Assembly: GCA_016081115.2 (NCBI GenBank)
Contig: JABTTQ020002617.1
Coordinates: forward strand, 62,001-126,000
From: Rehmannia glutinosa
Lineage: Eukaryota; Streptophyta; Magnoliopsida; Lamiales; Orobanchaceae
DNA: 64,000 bases
Direction: 5' to 3'
Part shown: positions 56,259 through 64,000 of the stretch, piece after piece
How the letters are laid out: each line of letters opens with the position of its first letter
Numbering within the stretch: the first letter of the stretch is position 1
Notes under the pieces: generated by a model
What the model was told of the DNA's origin: nothing
Seen by the model: the letters and a program-made list of their open reading frames with translations, nothing else
The model's database searches: none
Made by a program: the position numbers and the translations under genes

Positions 56259-56908
56259 ATGGATGGAGAGAAGCAACAACTAGAAGATCTGAAGAACAAA
56301 GATCATATTGCGAAACTGGCAAAAGTTTTTAAAAAGGCGATGATTGATGTATGTAGGAGACCATGTAATAGAAGGAGGACTCATATTTGTTGGGAGGGTA
56401 CGAAAGTTGAGCAACCACTTAGGAAGAGGGGTTTCACAAGGCAAACTCCACATATTAGTACCAACGTTTGGGAATCCATTTCTAATGATCCGCATTTTTG
56501 TTGATTTTTAAAATCACGGAAAACATATCAAAAGTGGAGATGGATGAATCAAGATTTGAGGTTGTCAAGGCGGAGTTGGAGGATATCCCAGAAGAAATAG
56601 TTGAGCCAGTGAAGGGGGTAATAATTTTGAGTGGGCCAAAAATATTGGGGTAAAGTCCATTGAAGTAAAATCGATATTCATGGAAAAATAGAAAAGAGAC
56701 ACTAGATTTGTTAAGTTCTAACACATTTAACTTTTTTTCCCTAGTTTTATTGTTTCTTGGTCACAAGATTGTGGAAAAACAAATGAATATGCATATCGTT
56801 TGGTTTTTACTCTGGGTGGATTGACATGAGCATTCAATCTTTGAGGTCCAACGTTTGGATTTGAAGACAAATTTCTTTCAAGAGGATGAGAATGATGTGA
56901 ATCCATAG
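56259..56908 (+). pseudogene. Element G gag-like start and polyprotein tail
   Basis: An ORF from ATG 56259 to the stop at 56504 gives 81 residues (MDGEKQQLEDLKNKDHIAKL, then a basic Arg/Cys-rich middle). Downstream sequence codes for KAELEDIPEEIVEP-like acidic text, and at 56858-56908 for DLKTNFFQEDENDVNP before a stop. That tail matches the DLRTN.FQEGENDA-type end of plant Gypsy polyproteins. The pol core has been deleted between the two ends. A T-rich leader precedes the ATG. Confidence 0.6.
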
Positions 56909-57290
56909 GATTTGGGCAACACCAAATGCAAGTTATCTCGGGTTCTTTAAGACTATGTAATTGAGTTCTTGAATTCTTGTATTTGTTTATTATATATTAG
57001 GTGTTTATTTCAGTTGTTTTGAGTCAAATGAGTGGCCAAATTCATGTTTAGGACCAAGTATATTGTATCTAGAGTCATGTTAGTTAATCATGTGTCGAAA
57101 GAAGTGTGGACGATTGACAACATGAGATTACTTTCAAAAAACGTCCAAATGTGTCATAATTTTTCAGCACTAGCAGGGTTCAATATTTGGGTTTAAAATT
57201 CTGTACAAAATTGATATTGAGTTGATTCAAGTTATTATGGAAACCTAAGAGAGAGGGCTACAACCTTTAGGAAGACACCATGAGCTAATT

Positions 57291-57819
57291 CTCACGTTTA
57301 AGCTGACAAAAGATCCACACGACATGTTGCAACTCCAGAGGAGCCACACGGCCTGGCAGTGTGATTTCACATGGTTGTGCGCGGTCCTGGCTGCACGACA
57401 TGCCAGTGTTGTTTCACATGACCATGTGTGCATGCTAGGTTCCACGTTTTTTTATGTTTTGTCCTTATTCGTTCTTTAAGTTTTTTTCTAGTTTATTTGG
57501 GGTTTTGAGTCGCCTATATAAGGTAAACACATTGCTTATTTTTTAGAAAAAGACTTTTGATATTGAATATTGGGATAGCAATTTTTCTCTCCAATCCTTT
57601 GAGTTTTTCCAAGAGCTTCAAAATTGTTCATCTTGTTGCAAATTCTAATTTATCAAACAAACTTCTGCATTTGTTTGGTGCGTCTTCACATACTGAGATT
57701 ACTATTTTGCTAAACAACGGGTCGAGGTTTCCACCATGTTTAACCAAAACTAGTTAAGATCTTTGGTTATTCAACTTATTGTTGAAGATTGGATGCACGG
57801 GTTGTTGCGGTTCACATCA
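57291..57819 (+). repeat. 3' LTR of element G
   Basis: It ends GGTTCACATCA at 57819, where Copia J integrase resumes. Its true start may lie further left, because LTR1 is truncated and cannot define it; 56909-57290 would then belong to it. It has a TATA box at about 57515. Confidence 0.7.
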
Positions 57820-58190
57820 TTTAAGGAGTATTAAGCTGAAGTTGAAAATCAACTTGAAAAGAAAATAAAAATTCTTCAGTCTTATAGGAGTGGTGAGTAT
57901 GCTTCTGATGAAATGGTTGATTTTTATAAATTGCATGGCATTGTGCATGAAGTGACACCTTTTTATTCTCGTCAATCTAATGTGTGACAGAAAGAAAAAA
58001 TAGGACATTGCTAGACATGGTCAATGCAATACTACTTAGTTCTGGTTTGCCTAAAAAATTTTGGGGTGAAACTTTATATTATGCTTATTTGATTCTCAAT
58101 AGAGTTCCTTATAAAATTCTGACAAGACTCATTATGAGTTCTGGAATAATAAGAAGCCTTCTCTTAAATTTTTAAAAGTGTGAGGGTGCC
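57820..58190 (+). pseudogene. Copia J integrase
   Basis: The reading FKEY.AEVENQLEKKIKIL, GEYASDEMVDFYKLHGIVHEV and TPFYSRQSNV, then in the next frame ERKNRTLLDMVNAILLSSGLPKKFWGETL, is the catalytic integrase part of Ty1/Copia. The DDE glutamate region (RQSN..ERKNR) falls across a frameshift. Upstream integrase is lost because element G is inserted at 57819. Confidence 0.9.
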
Positions 58191-58729
58191 TAGCTAAGGT
58201 TAATATTCATGTAATTAAGAAAAGAAAAATAGACTCCAAAACTATTAATTGTGTTTCTATTGGCTATTATTTACAATAGATTTTAGGTGTTTAATTCTGA
58301 AGTTCCTGAAATTACAAATAATATTATTATTGAATCTAGAGATAATTATTTTCTAAAATAATTTTTCAATCACAAATAAATTGTCTAGACATGTTGGTGC
58401 ATGTTCTAGTTTTAATGTTAATGATTATTCTTCTATTGTTATTAAGAAGGAGCATGTTGAGCTAGGATGAGTAAAAGGATTAGAAAAACTAAAAACTTTG
58501 GTGATGATTCTTATACTTTTTTGCTTGAATATGACCCTAAGACCTATAGTGATGTTATGTTGTCCGTATATGATCCTTTTTGGATGGAAGTAATTAATGT
58601 GAAACGAACTCCCTTAAGATTAATAAGACACGGACCTCCCCTAGTTGTAAAACAATTAGGTGGAAATGGATTTTCAACAAAAAAAATGAAGATTGATGAC
58701 TCTATAGAAAAATAAAAGGTCAGACTAAT
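58191..58729 (+). pseudogene. Copia J integrase-RT linker and RT start
   Basis: Readings include NKLSRHVGACSSFNVNDYSS and KKEHVEL, then an open frame from 58467 with KRIRKTKNFGDDSYTFLLEY, DPKTYSDVMLSV and FSTKKMKIDDSIEK. They correspond to the acidic linker and the KKK-D-GSI-KYKARLV region at the start of Copia RT. The coding sequence is cut at 58729 by the insertion of the GEN-carrying element and continues at 60215. Confidence 0.85.
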
Positions 58730-58988
58730 TGATGTAGGCGGAAGCTACGAATAAACGAGAAACGAACAAAAGAAATACGAAATTTTGCGAAGAAACGTAA
58801 ATTTCAGTGAAAAGTGATAAATCTCAAGACTTAATAATAACTCAACCTCCCTAAAAATAATAACAAAATAAATATTTATAGGATTAATCTCCCACAATAA
58901 TAAAACTCCTAACTGTTGAAAACTCTTAAAAATAATAACAAAATCCATTAAAACTAATCCTAATAGATATTAGATCTTATCTCCATCA
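58730..58988 (-). repeat. 3' LTR of the GEN-carrying element
   Basis: It begins TGATGTAGGCGGAAGC on the plus strand and ends CTTATCTCCATCA. It is collinear with 59955-60214 and differs at scattered single bases and a short indel. It is preceded on the minus strand by the purine-rich tract at 58989-59002. Confidence 0.93.
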
Positions 58989-59800
58989 TTCTCTCCGGGG
59001 TCGAGACGATTCGTCCTCGAATCGGAACGGAGATTACCACAAGAAAAATTATCAAACCAAGAAGGGGCACGAGGAGGACGAGCCAAAAAAACAAGATTAA
59101 TATCATCATTAGTTTCTAACCCAATTCCCATTATATCGAATAGATGGTGGCATTCAAATCGCTTGATCACGTATCGGCCCCCATAAAGTAATGCATCATT
59201 ATCACCAGTTACACAAGCATCGACATGCCCCTTTGTATTTAATTGTGCACAAGCTCCTAGTTTCGCTGTAAGAACATGCACACCAGGGAGTTCAAGCAAT
59301 TCCACACGTTCTTCGACATATTTCATAAATGACTTGATTTTTTCAATCGAAACACCCTTCTCTTCATCCGGCAAACTCGAGAAGTCAATACCGTATGATT
59401 TCAAAAACCGTGATATCGTTGCATGAGACTTTAATGGCGACGGAGTCCCATCAAGTACAAATACGGGGTATGCTCTAAACTCAATTTCTTTGTCGAAAAT
59501 TGGTGGTCTGTCATTACCACTAATATCCTCCTCATCATATTTCGGCGGTTTGTCATATTCCTTATCAAAGATAGGTAGCCCATCATAACTATTAATCTCC
59601 TCATCAAAGTTTGGAGGTTCGTCGTAGCCAACCTCTATCATAGTATCATCGTTTTTCTCATAAAAAATTGGTGGTCCATTATATCCACCATCTTCAACTT
59701 CACTAGAAAATAAATCATCCATGTCCGTGGAAAGTTTCCAACGGGATGGGCACAACATCGTAGGCAAACTCACAACCATTAAGAAATCGTTTTTCAACAA
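58970..59800 (-). CDS. Chimeric ORF: retroelement ends plus a GEN1/SEND1-like XPG nuclease segment (276 residues)
   Basis: The frame is open for 276 codons. Residues 27-105 (MDDLFSSEVEDGG onward) are acidic, with about five repeats of the DGPPIFD.E/DKPPKYDEE type, a pattern I associate with retroelement linkers. Residues about 109-230 resemble plant flap-endonuclease GEN1/SEND1: AYPVFVLDGTPSPLKSHA, ISRFLKSYGIDFSSLP, YVEERVELLELPGVHVL, CAQLNTKGHVDACVTGDNDA and LLYGGRYVIKRFECHHL. GEN-type enzymes cut Holliday junctions and flaps. Here the GEGEA acidic stretch before CAQLN is lost (AKLGACAQLN), while Asp200 and Asp202 remain, so catalysis is doubtful. Residues 250-276 (NLRSDSRTNRLDPGENDG) resemble the end of a Gypsy polyprotein. 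The ORF runs into the 3' LTR, and the nuclease part is intronless. The start codon is uncertain (Met1 or Met27). Confidence 0.8.
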   Translation of the reverse strand: MLKNDFLMVVSLPTMLCPSRWKLSTDMDDLFSSEVEDGGYNGPPIFYEKNDDTMIEVGYDEPPNFDEEINSYDGLPIFDKEYDKPPKYDEEDISGNDRPPIFDKEIEFRAYPVFVLDGTPSPLKSHATISRFLKSYGIDFSSLPDEEKGVSIEKIKSFMKYVEERVELLELPGVHVLTAKLGACAQLNTKGHVDACVTGDNDALLYGGRYVIKRFECHHLFDIMGIGLETNDDINLVFLARPPRAPSWFDNFSCGNLRSDSRTNRLDPGENDGDKI

Positions 59801-59918
59801 GCCTCTTGATTCCTTGAAATTGGATGCGCACGATATGAAATTGTTTTGTCAGCAATTCGATATGCTGATGGATTTGTGCGGTGTCGTTCATGCGTTGTGG
59901 ATTCAGTATGGACAACAT
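59715..59918 (-). CDS. Short leader ORF of the GEN-carrying element (67 residues)
   Basis: It starts at the first ATG after the primer site: MLSILNPQRMNDTAQIHQHI, then ELLTKQFHIVRIQFQGIKRL, ending HGHG and a stop. The charged, heptad-like composition resembles the coiled N-terminal stub of plant Gypsy gag. It overlaps the start of the 276-codon ORF in another frame, so a frameshift may have separated one original reading frame. The function is unknown. Confidence 0.45.
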   Translation of the reverse strand: MLSILNPQRMNDTAQIHQHIELLTKQFHIVRIQFQGIKRLVEKRFLNGCEFAYDVVPIPLETFHGHG

Positions 59919-59937
59919 GGTTCAGGGAGCGTAGACT

Positions 59938-59953
59938 GGTCTCCGAATACCAA
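59938..59953 (-). promoter_or_regulatory. Primer-binding-site-like word of the GEN-carrying element
   Basis: Minus-strand TTGGTATTCGGAGACC follows the 5' LTR after one base. It resembles TTGGTATCAGAGCC but with changes, so the tRNA primer could be Met with mismatches or another tRNA. Confidence 0.6.
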
Positions 59954-59954
59954 C

Positions 59955-60214
59955 TGATGCAGGCAGAAGCTACGAATAAATGAGCAACGAACAAAAGAAA
60001 CACAAAACTTTGCGAAGAAACGTAAATAGCAATGAAAAGAGATAAATCTCAAGACTTAATAATAGTTCAACCTCCCTAAAAATAATAACAAAATAAATAT
60101 TTATAGGATTAATCTCCTACAATAATAAAACTCCTAACTGTTGAAAACTCTTAAAAGATAATAACAAAATCCATTAAAACTAATCCTAATAGATATCGGA
60201 TCTTATCTCCATCA
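59955..60214 (-). repeat. 5' LTR of the GEN-carrying element
   Basis: Plus-strand TGATGCAGGCAGAAGC to TCTTATCTCCATCA. It is the partner of 58730-58988. Confidence 0.93.
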
Positions 60215-60797
60215 CTAATTGTTAAGGGCTTTGAGCAAAAATTAATTTTTTTGACACTTATTCACCCTTCTAAATCATTACCATTAGAATATTGATTGTT
60301 ATGCTTCTGTTTATAAAATAGATATCCATCAAATGGATGTAGAAATCGTCTTCTTAAATAGTGATTTGGAGGACGAAATTTATATAAACCAGGCGGAAGG
60401 TTTTATTGTGGCCATTGAAGAAATGAAAGTGTGTAAGTTTATTAAATCTCTTTACAGATTAAAAACAAGCTCCAATACAGTGGCACGAAAAGTTGATAGT
60501 ATTATAATTTCTAATAATTTTTATATCAATAAAGGCGATAAGTACGCTTATATTAAAGTTGCCAATGATACTTGTGTCATTTTGTGCTTGTATGTTGATG
60601 ATATCTTGATTTTGGTAGCAATATTCATGTTATTAATGATACCGAGAAATTATTGTCTAATCATTTTGTTATGAAAGACCTTGGTCATGTTGATGTTATT
60701 TTAGGAATAAAAATATTAAAAAATGGTGCTGCTATTTCTTTGTTTCAATCTCATTATATCAAAAATGATTTGAAAAAATAAAGGTGCTAGTATTTCC
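60215..60797 (+). pseudogene. Copia J reverse transcriptase
   Basis: After the inserted element, coding resumes with IVKGFEQK and, in the frame of 60333-60674, IHQMDVEIVFLNSDLEDEIYINQAEGFI, CKFIKSLYRLKTSSN and ILCLYVDDILILV, which holds the catalytic YVDD. A frameshift follows, then VMKDLGHVDVILGIK and ISLFQSHYIKNDLKK. It ends at the hAT MITE. The core YVDD is intact, but the gene is broken. Confidence 0.9.
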
Positions 60798-61003
60798 TAG
60801 AGCTGTCAATTTTGGCCCAGCCCGGTGGGCTGGCCCGACTAGCCCGATAAAGTGGCCAGGTTGAGTTGTGTTTTTTAGGATGAGCCAAACTTTTTAGGCC
60901 CGGCCCATTAAGCCCAAAAAACTGGGTCGTCCTGGCCTGAATTTTGCTTTGGCCCGGTGGGTCGACATCGGGCCTGCCCAACTCGGCCCGTTTGACACCT
61001 CTA
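60798..61003. mobile_element. hAT MITE, GGCCCGG-rich, 206 bp
   Basis: Inverted ends TAGAGCTGTCAA and TTGACACCTCTA, and identical 8-bp flanks GTATTTCC (60790-60797 and 61004-61011). The interior is rich in GGCCCGGTGGG and CGGGCC. It lies in Copia J, between the RT and RNase H parts. A second, worn copy is at 2398-2626. Confidence 0.92.
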
Positions 61004-61011
61004 GTATTTCC

Positions 61012-61260
61012 CAACATAAATATTCTCAAATCAATGGATCTTTATTGCATTTGATGAATCATTCTAGATGAGACATTGTATTTCATGTTGGTGGATTAGC
61101 AAGTTACACTTATAGTTCTAATACTTCTCATGAGAATGGTTTAGAAAGATTATTTAAATATTTAAAAGGGACTTGGTTATGTTATTAGATTCATTGGTTT
61201 TCCTAATATTTTAGAAAGTTTCAGTGATGAAAATTGACTGTAAGACATAACTCAATCAGG
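61012..61260 (+). pseudogene. Copia J connection and RNase H start
   Basis: The reading HKYSQINGSLLHLMNHSR, DIVFHVGGLASYTYSS, ENGLERLFKYLKGT and FPNILESFSDEN corresponds to the Y.Q..GSLMYL...RPDI...V..LSRY block and the SDANW start of RNase H in Copia. Stops interrupt it, and recognisable coding ends near 61260. Confidence 0.85.
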
Positions 61261-62760
61261 CATTTAATTTCTCATCGTATATTTCTTTATATTTTGTCAA
61301 GTCTGAAAACAACCGCTCACAACGGGATTGGCATGTCAATAAGTTTTACAATCATAATTAGTGGAGTGTTCTTTATGTCCACAAATATCACAAACTTTTT
61401 TATCTCGCATAGATTTGATTTCTTTTACTTTCTTAATTTCAATGTCATTGATTTCAAGGGGAATAAGGTTGAGCCTATTAATTAAGCCACCACATTGAAA
61501 ACTCATCTTTGGAGGTATGGCAATTCCATAAACTAAGTTCAATGGGTACAAATGGAACTGTGAAATGGAGGTTTGGAATAGCACAATATATTTAATAAAT
61601 TATTTACTTTTGCGGAATTTTTCCGCATCTCATTTCTATGTTGTTTAGTGTTCTTTATGTGATGATTGAGATTGAGTTTGTCTCTTAACTAACCCAATGG
61701 CATAATTTTATGGTGTGGTTGGTCACAAATCACCCTTGGAGGATTCATCTAAACGAACATGGTGGTGGGGTCACCACTGTGGGGGTGTGGGTTACTCGCT
61801 ATTGACGTTCATGATACAAGATTTTTGTGCATGACCGTCAAAAGCATCACTGATATAATCACAATGTTTACTCATAATGTGGTGTGTGATATTTTTCTAT
61901 CTAATAACAAAGACATAGATCAAAGACATTCATGTTTCTATTGTTTTATAGGTGGTAGTTCATTTGCACTAAGTGAGATTCAAACCTGGAAGGTACATAC
62001 ACCTATTGCATGGTATTATATGCTCATTTCTACTCTTAAATTTATTTTCTGGGTTTTAAATCATGCGGACGAATGTTGGATAATAATTTTGATTTTAAAA
62101 CACATTTTTCTATTTCTCAACCATTAATAGCTAGTGCTACCCACTTCTCATTTTTTATGGTAGTGGTTATCGTGGGCCAAGTTGTTGCCTTTTGCTTTCA
62201 TTATAAATGGATCAACTGTGTTACTATTCATTTTATAAAACTGCTCTTCGATTCAATAAAAAAAATGTGTTCTTCTTTAAAATACTAAATACTAATAGCT
62301 TATTTTAATATTACCTTCATTTCCGGAGCACTGAGCTAGTTTATAATTAGTACGGGGTTCCCTCCGTTACACCGAGATCGGGTTGTCGAATCTTGGAGAG
62401 GGATGTGCTATCAAGATATCTACCAGTGCAGTGGAGGTGTTTCCTCTCTAAAGAGAATGCTATGGCATGCTTTACCCCATGATATTCTATGCTTGACTCC
62501 TATTTAATCTTTGACAATATTGCTATTATATTGTTGTGTGTTCCTAAATTAGTATATATATATATATTCCATGTTGTCTTTTGTGTTTATATTCCAACAC
62601 GATTTCGATTATTATGTCATATATTTCCATCATATACTAAAATAGTTTTATTTTATTCTTTAAAATATAATAGCTTTATTTCAATTTTCTTTCATAATCA
62701 GATCGGTGATGGTTTTGATGTTTGTTAGCAATTCCCAGTTCAATTCCAATTCGTCTAATA
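61261..62760. other. Non-coding, probably the 3' part or LTR of Copia J
   Basis: No gene is firmly supported. CATTATAAATGG at about 62198 and AATAAAAAAAATG at 62255 could be TATA and polyadenylation signals of an LTR. A minus-strand frame at 61584-61336 holds a zinc-knuckle-like CDICGHKEHSTNYDC (spacing C-x2-C-x4-H-x5-C), perhaps a scrap of another element. (TA)n lies at about 62552-62565. Confidence 0.35.
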
Positions 62761-62769
62761 AAAATTAAT

Positions 62770-63539
62770 GGGAAAATTACATGGAATACGCTGATTTTTG
62801 TACCATTACCATACAATATGCTCCAATTACTCTTGTGCCTATTTTTTCACTTTTGTACCTATTTTTTTACGCTCCTTGCTATTTTTGATTATTTTTATTT
62901 TTGTTCGTTTTATTTTGTTCCTGCATTGTTTTATATGTTATATAAGTTGTTTAAATTTATTTCTTTGTTGTTTCTATGTTGTTTCGATGTTTCAAAACAA
63001 CTTTAACCTATTTTTTATGCTTTTTTTTATTCATATATTATTTTGTACATTGTTTCTATTGTTTCAGTGTTGTTCTAATAATTTTTTGTTGTTTTCATTT
63101 AGTATTCAATGTGTAAATACAATTTTTACCTACTTTTAAGCTCTTTTTTATTCATGTTGTGTTTAAATATTTTTTACGTTGTGTTTGTGTTGTTTCCATA
63201 CCCTTTTTAATGTTGTTTTGATGTTTTTTTGTTGTTTCAATGAAGTTTTCGATGTTTAAATACAATTTTTACCTATTTTTATTAAAAGAAACATGTTTGA
63301 AACAATGTTGAAGCACAAAAACATGTTTAAAACATGTTTGAAACATGTTAGAAATAATGTTGAAACACAAAAACATGTTAGAAACAATGTTGAAACAAAG
63401 CGTAAAAATTTTCGGGAATTTTTTTGGAGCGTATTGATGTGTAAAAAAGAGCGGGAGCGTAAATTTAAGTAAAAGTGTACCAGAAGCGTAAAAGGTGAGC
63501 GATATCGACTTAAAAATGTAGGTATTTTCACAATTGCCC
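62770..63539. mobile_element. Mutator-like non-autonomous element, 770 bp
   Basis: Identical 9-bp flanks AAAATTAAT at 62761-62769 and 63540-63548. Ends GGGAAAATTACATGGAATAC and, reversed, GGGCAATTGTGAAAATACC are weak inverted repeats, with related TACGCTCC/GGGAGCGTA words further in. The interior is full of short TTGTTTCAATGTTG-type units, which occur reversed on the right half (GAAACAATGTTGAAACA). No transposase. Confidence 0.8.
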
Positions 63540-63727
63540 AAAATTAATTGTATTTTTTGTTATATTATGTTAAAAATAGTAATGTAATAGACTAATCTAT
63601 TTTAAAGGTTATATTAAATAGTAAACAAATGAATAACAAAGTCAAAGAATGTCTCAAAGAAGCCAAAGTATCAAATAATCACATACATATTACAAAATGC
63701 CAAATTTAAAACTTTAAGTTTTCTTAA

Positions 63728-63849
63728 TAATTGATCGATTTTGTGCTTCAGTGGTAGAGGTTTGTGTTGTTAGGGCGATTGACCCGGATTCGACCCCATA
63801 AGAGTGTGTGTCCCCTCTCTTACTTTCCTCTATTGTACTCAACAAAAAA
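63728..63849 (+). mobile_element. tRNA-derived SINE, about 120 bp
   Basis: An A-box-like TTCAGTGGTAGAGG (from 63751) and a B-box GGATTCGACCCC (63786-63797), the two internal RNA polymerase III promoter parts, are followed by a non-tRNA body and an A-rich tail. Flanks AAGTTTTCTTAA (63716-63727) and AAGTTTTCTCAA (63850-63861) match at 11 of 12 bases, the longer variable duplication of LINE-driven insertion. The tRNA fold is not intact, so it is not a tRNA gene. Confidence 0.82.
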
Positions 63850-63861
63850 AAGTTTTCTCAA

Positions 63862-64000
63862 CAAAACATAAATAAATATAAAAGATTAAAAAATTGGGTT
63901 GATCAGTTTTTAACTGAATATGACCAGACTAAATCAAAAATAAATTTGTAAGTCTAATTAGACTGGATTGACCGTGGATTTTTTTTTTTTTTTTTTGAGG
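63862..64000. other. Right-edge AT-rich sequence with a poly(T) run
   Basis: No gene. A T run of about 18 bases lies at 63979-63996, with GTTGATCAGTTTTTAACTG-type words before it. Confidence 0.5.

Larger units (their letters stand above)
55444..57819 (+). mobile_element. Non-autonomous LTR element G (Gypsy-derived, LARD-like)
   Basis: Two direct repeats, 55445-55976 and about 57291-57819, share CACACGACC-type words, a CTATATAAG TATA box, TCTCTCCAATCCTTTG and the end TTCATATCA/TTCACATCA. Between them are a primer-site-like TTGGTAATCAGAGTC, a short gag-like ORF and a polyprotein tail, but no protease, RT, RNase H or integrase. LTR1 is truncated on its left. It is inserted in the integrase of Copia J. 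Confidence 0.75.
58730..60214 (-). mobile_element. Non-autonomous LTR retrotransposon carrying a GEN1/SEND1-like nuclease segment
   Basis: LTRs are 58730-58988 and 59955-60214, each about 260 bp, starting (minus) TGATGGAGATAAGATC and ending CCTGCATCA or CCTACATCA. The flanks CTAAT at 58725-58729 and 60215-60219 are identical. A primer-site-like word follows the 5' LTR, and a purine-rich GACCCCGGAGAGAA precedes the 3' LTR. The whole element is only 1.49 kb and codes for no RT or integrase. Its single long ORF contains sequence resembling a cellular XPG-family nuclease. It sits in the RT of Copia J, so it moved after J had landed. Architecture resembles gene-carrying elements such as maize Bs1. 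Confidence 0.9.

Noticed and set aside
62798..63139. Phe/Leu-rich 113-codon frame as a membrane protein
   Set aside because: It is the translation of T-rich short repeats inside a Mutator-like element.
63740..63800. Functional tRNA gene
   Set aside because: A and B boxes are present but the acceptor and anticodon arms do not pair; the flanking duplication and A-tail mark a SINE.

Overview
The window is nuclear DNA of a flowering plant, very probably a eudicot. It is AT-rich, and almost everything in it is plant transposable elements in several layers: SIRE-like and other Copia, Tekay/Del-like and Athila-like Gypsy, Mutator-like, hAT and CACTA miniature elements, and a tRNA-derived SINE. Only one host gene is clear. 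At the left edge, on the minus strand, lie the first two coding exons of a vacuolar NHX-type Na+/H+ antiporter (1-398), with a TATA box near 1868 and a G-box/ABRE near 1961. The species cannot be named from this sequence.

Layout. 1-2060 is the NHX 5' end, leader and promoter. 2074-8020 is a cluster of small DNA transposons: a Mutator-like element with a hAT MITE inside it, a 1.46-kb Mutator-like element with inverted repeats of roughly 350 bp, an older hAT-like element, two related MITEs, and a mini-CACTA. From about 8860 to 41216 lies one broken SIRE/Maximus-like Copia element on the minus strand (called F here): 3' LTR, a decayed envelope-like ORF, RNase H, protease and gag. Four Gypsy events split or invade it: a solo LTR (12017-13429, repeats GATGA), a 19.9-kb Gypsy (C, 14459-34397, repeats GAAGA) that itself holds an 8.4-kb Gypsy (N, 20508-28891), an Athila-like element (B, about 35540-39850), and a second Athila-like element (D, 41217 to about 46330) that carries a Mutator-like element with an ORF. 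From 46655 come a plus-strand Copia fragment (K), a minus-strand Gypsy (E, 47695-54371) whose LTR was invaded by a Copia LTR and a hAT MITE, and a non-autonomous LTR element (G). G ends inside a plus-strand Copia (J, 57820-61260).

The most interesting object is at 58730-60214, inside Copia J. It is a complete 1.5-kb non-autonomous LTR retrotransposon with 260-bp LTRs, a perfect 5-bp target duplication (CTAAT), a primer-binding site and a purine tract. Its single open minus-strand ORF joins retroelement-type ends to a central part resembling the XPG/FEN1-family nuclease GEN1/SEND1 of plants. This looks like an intronless host-gene capture comparable to maize Bs1. The nuclease part has lost the acidic pair of the I-region but keeps an Asp-X-Asp pair.

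No rRNA, functional tRNA, CRISPR array or bacterial-type operon is present. Nearly all retroelement ORFs are broken by stops and frameshifts and should be read as pseudogenes. Element boundaries were set by finding matching target duplications and terminal repeats by eye. Where these were not found, the ends given are approximate.
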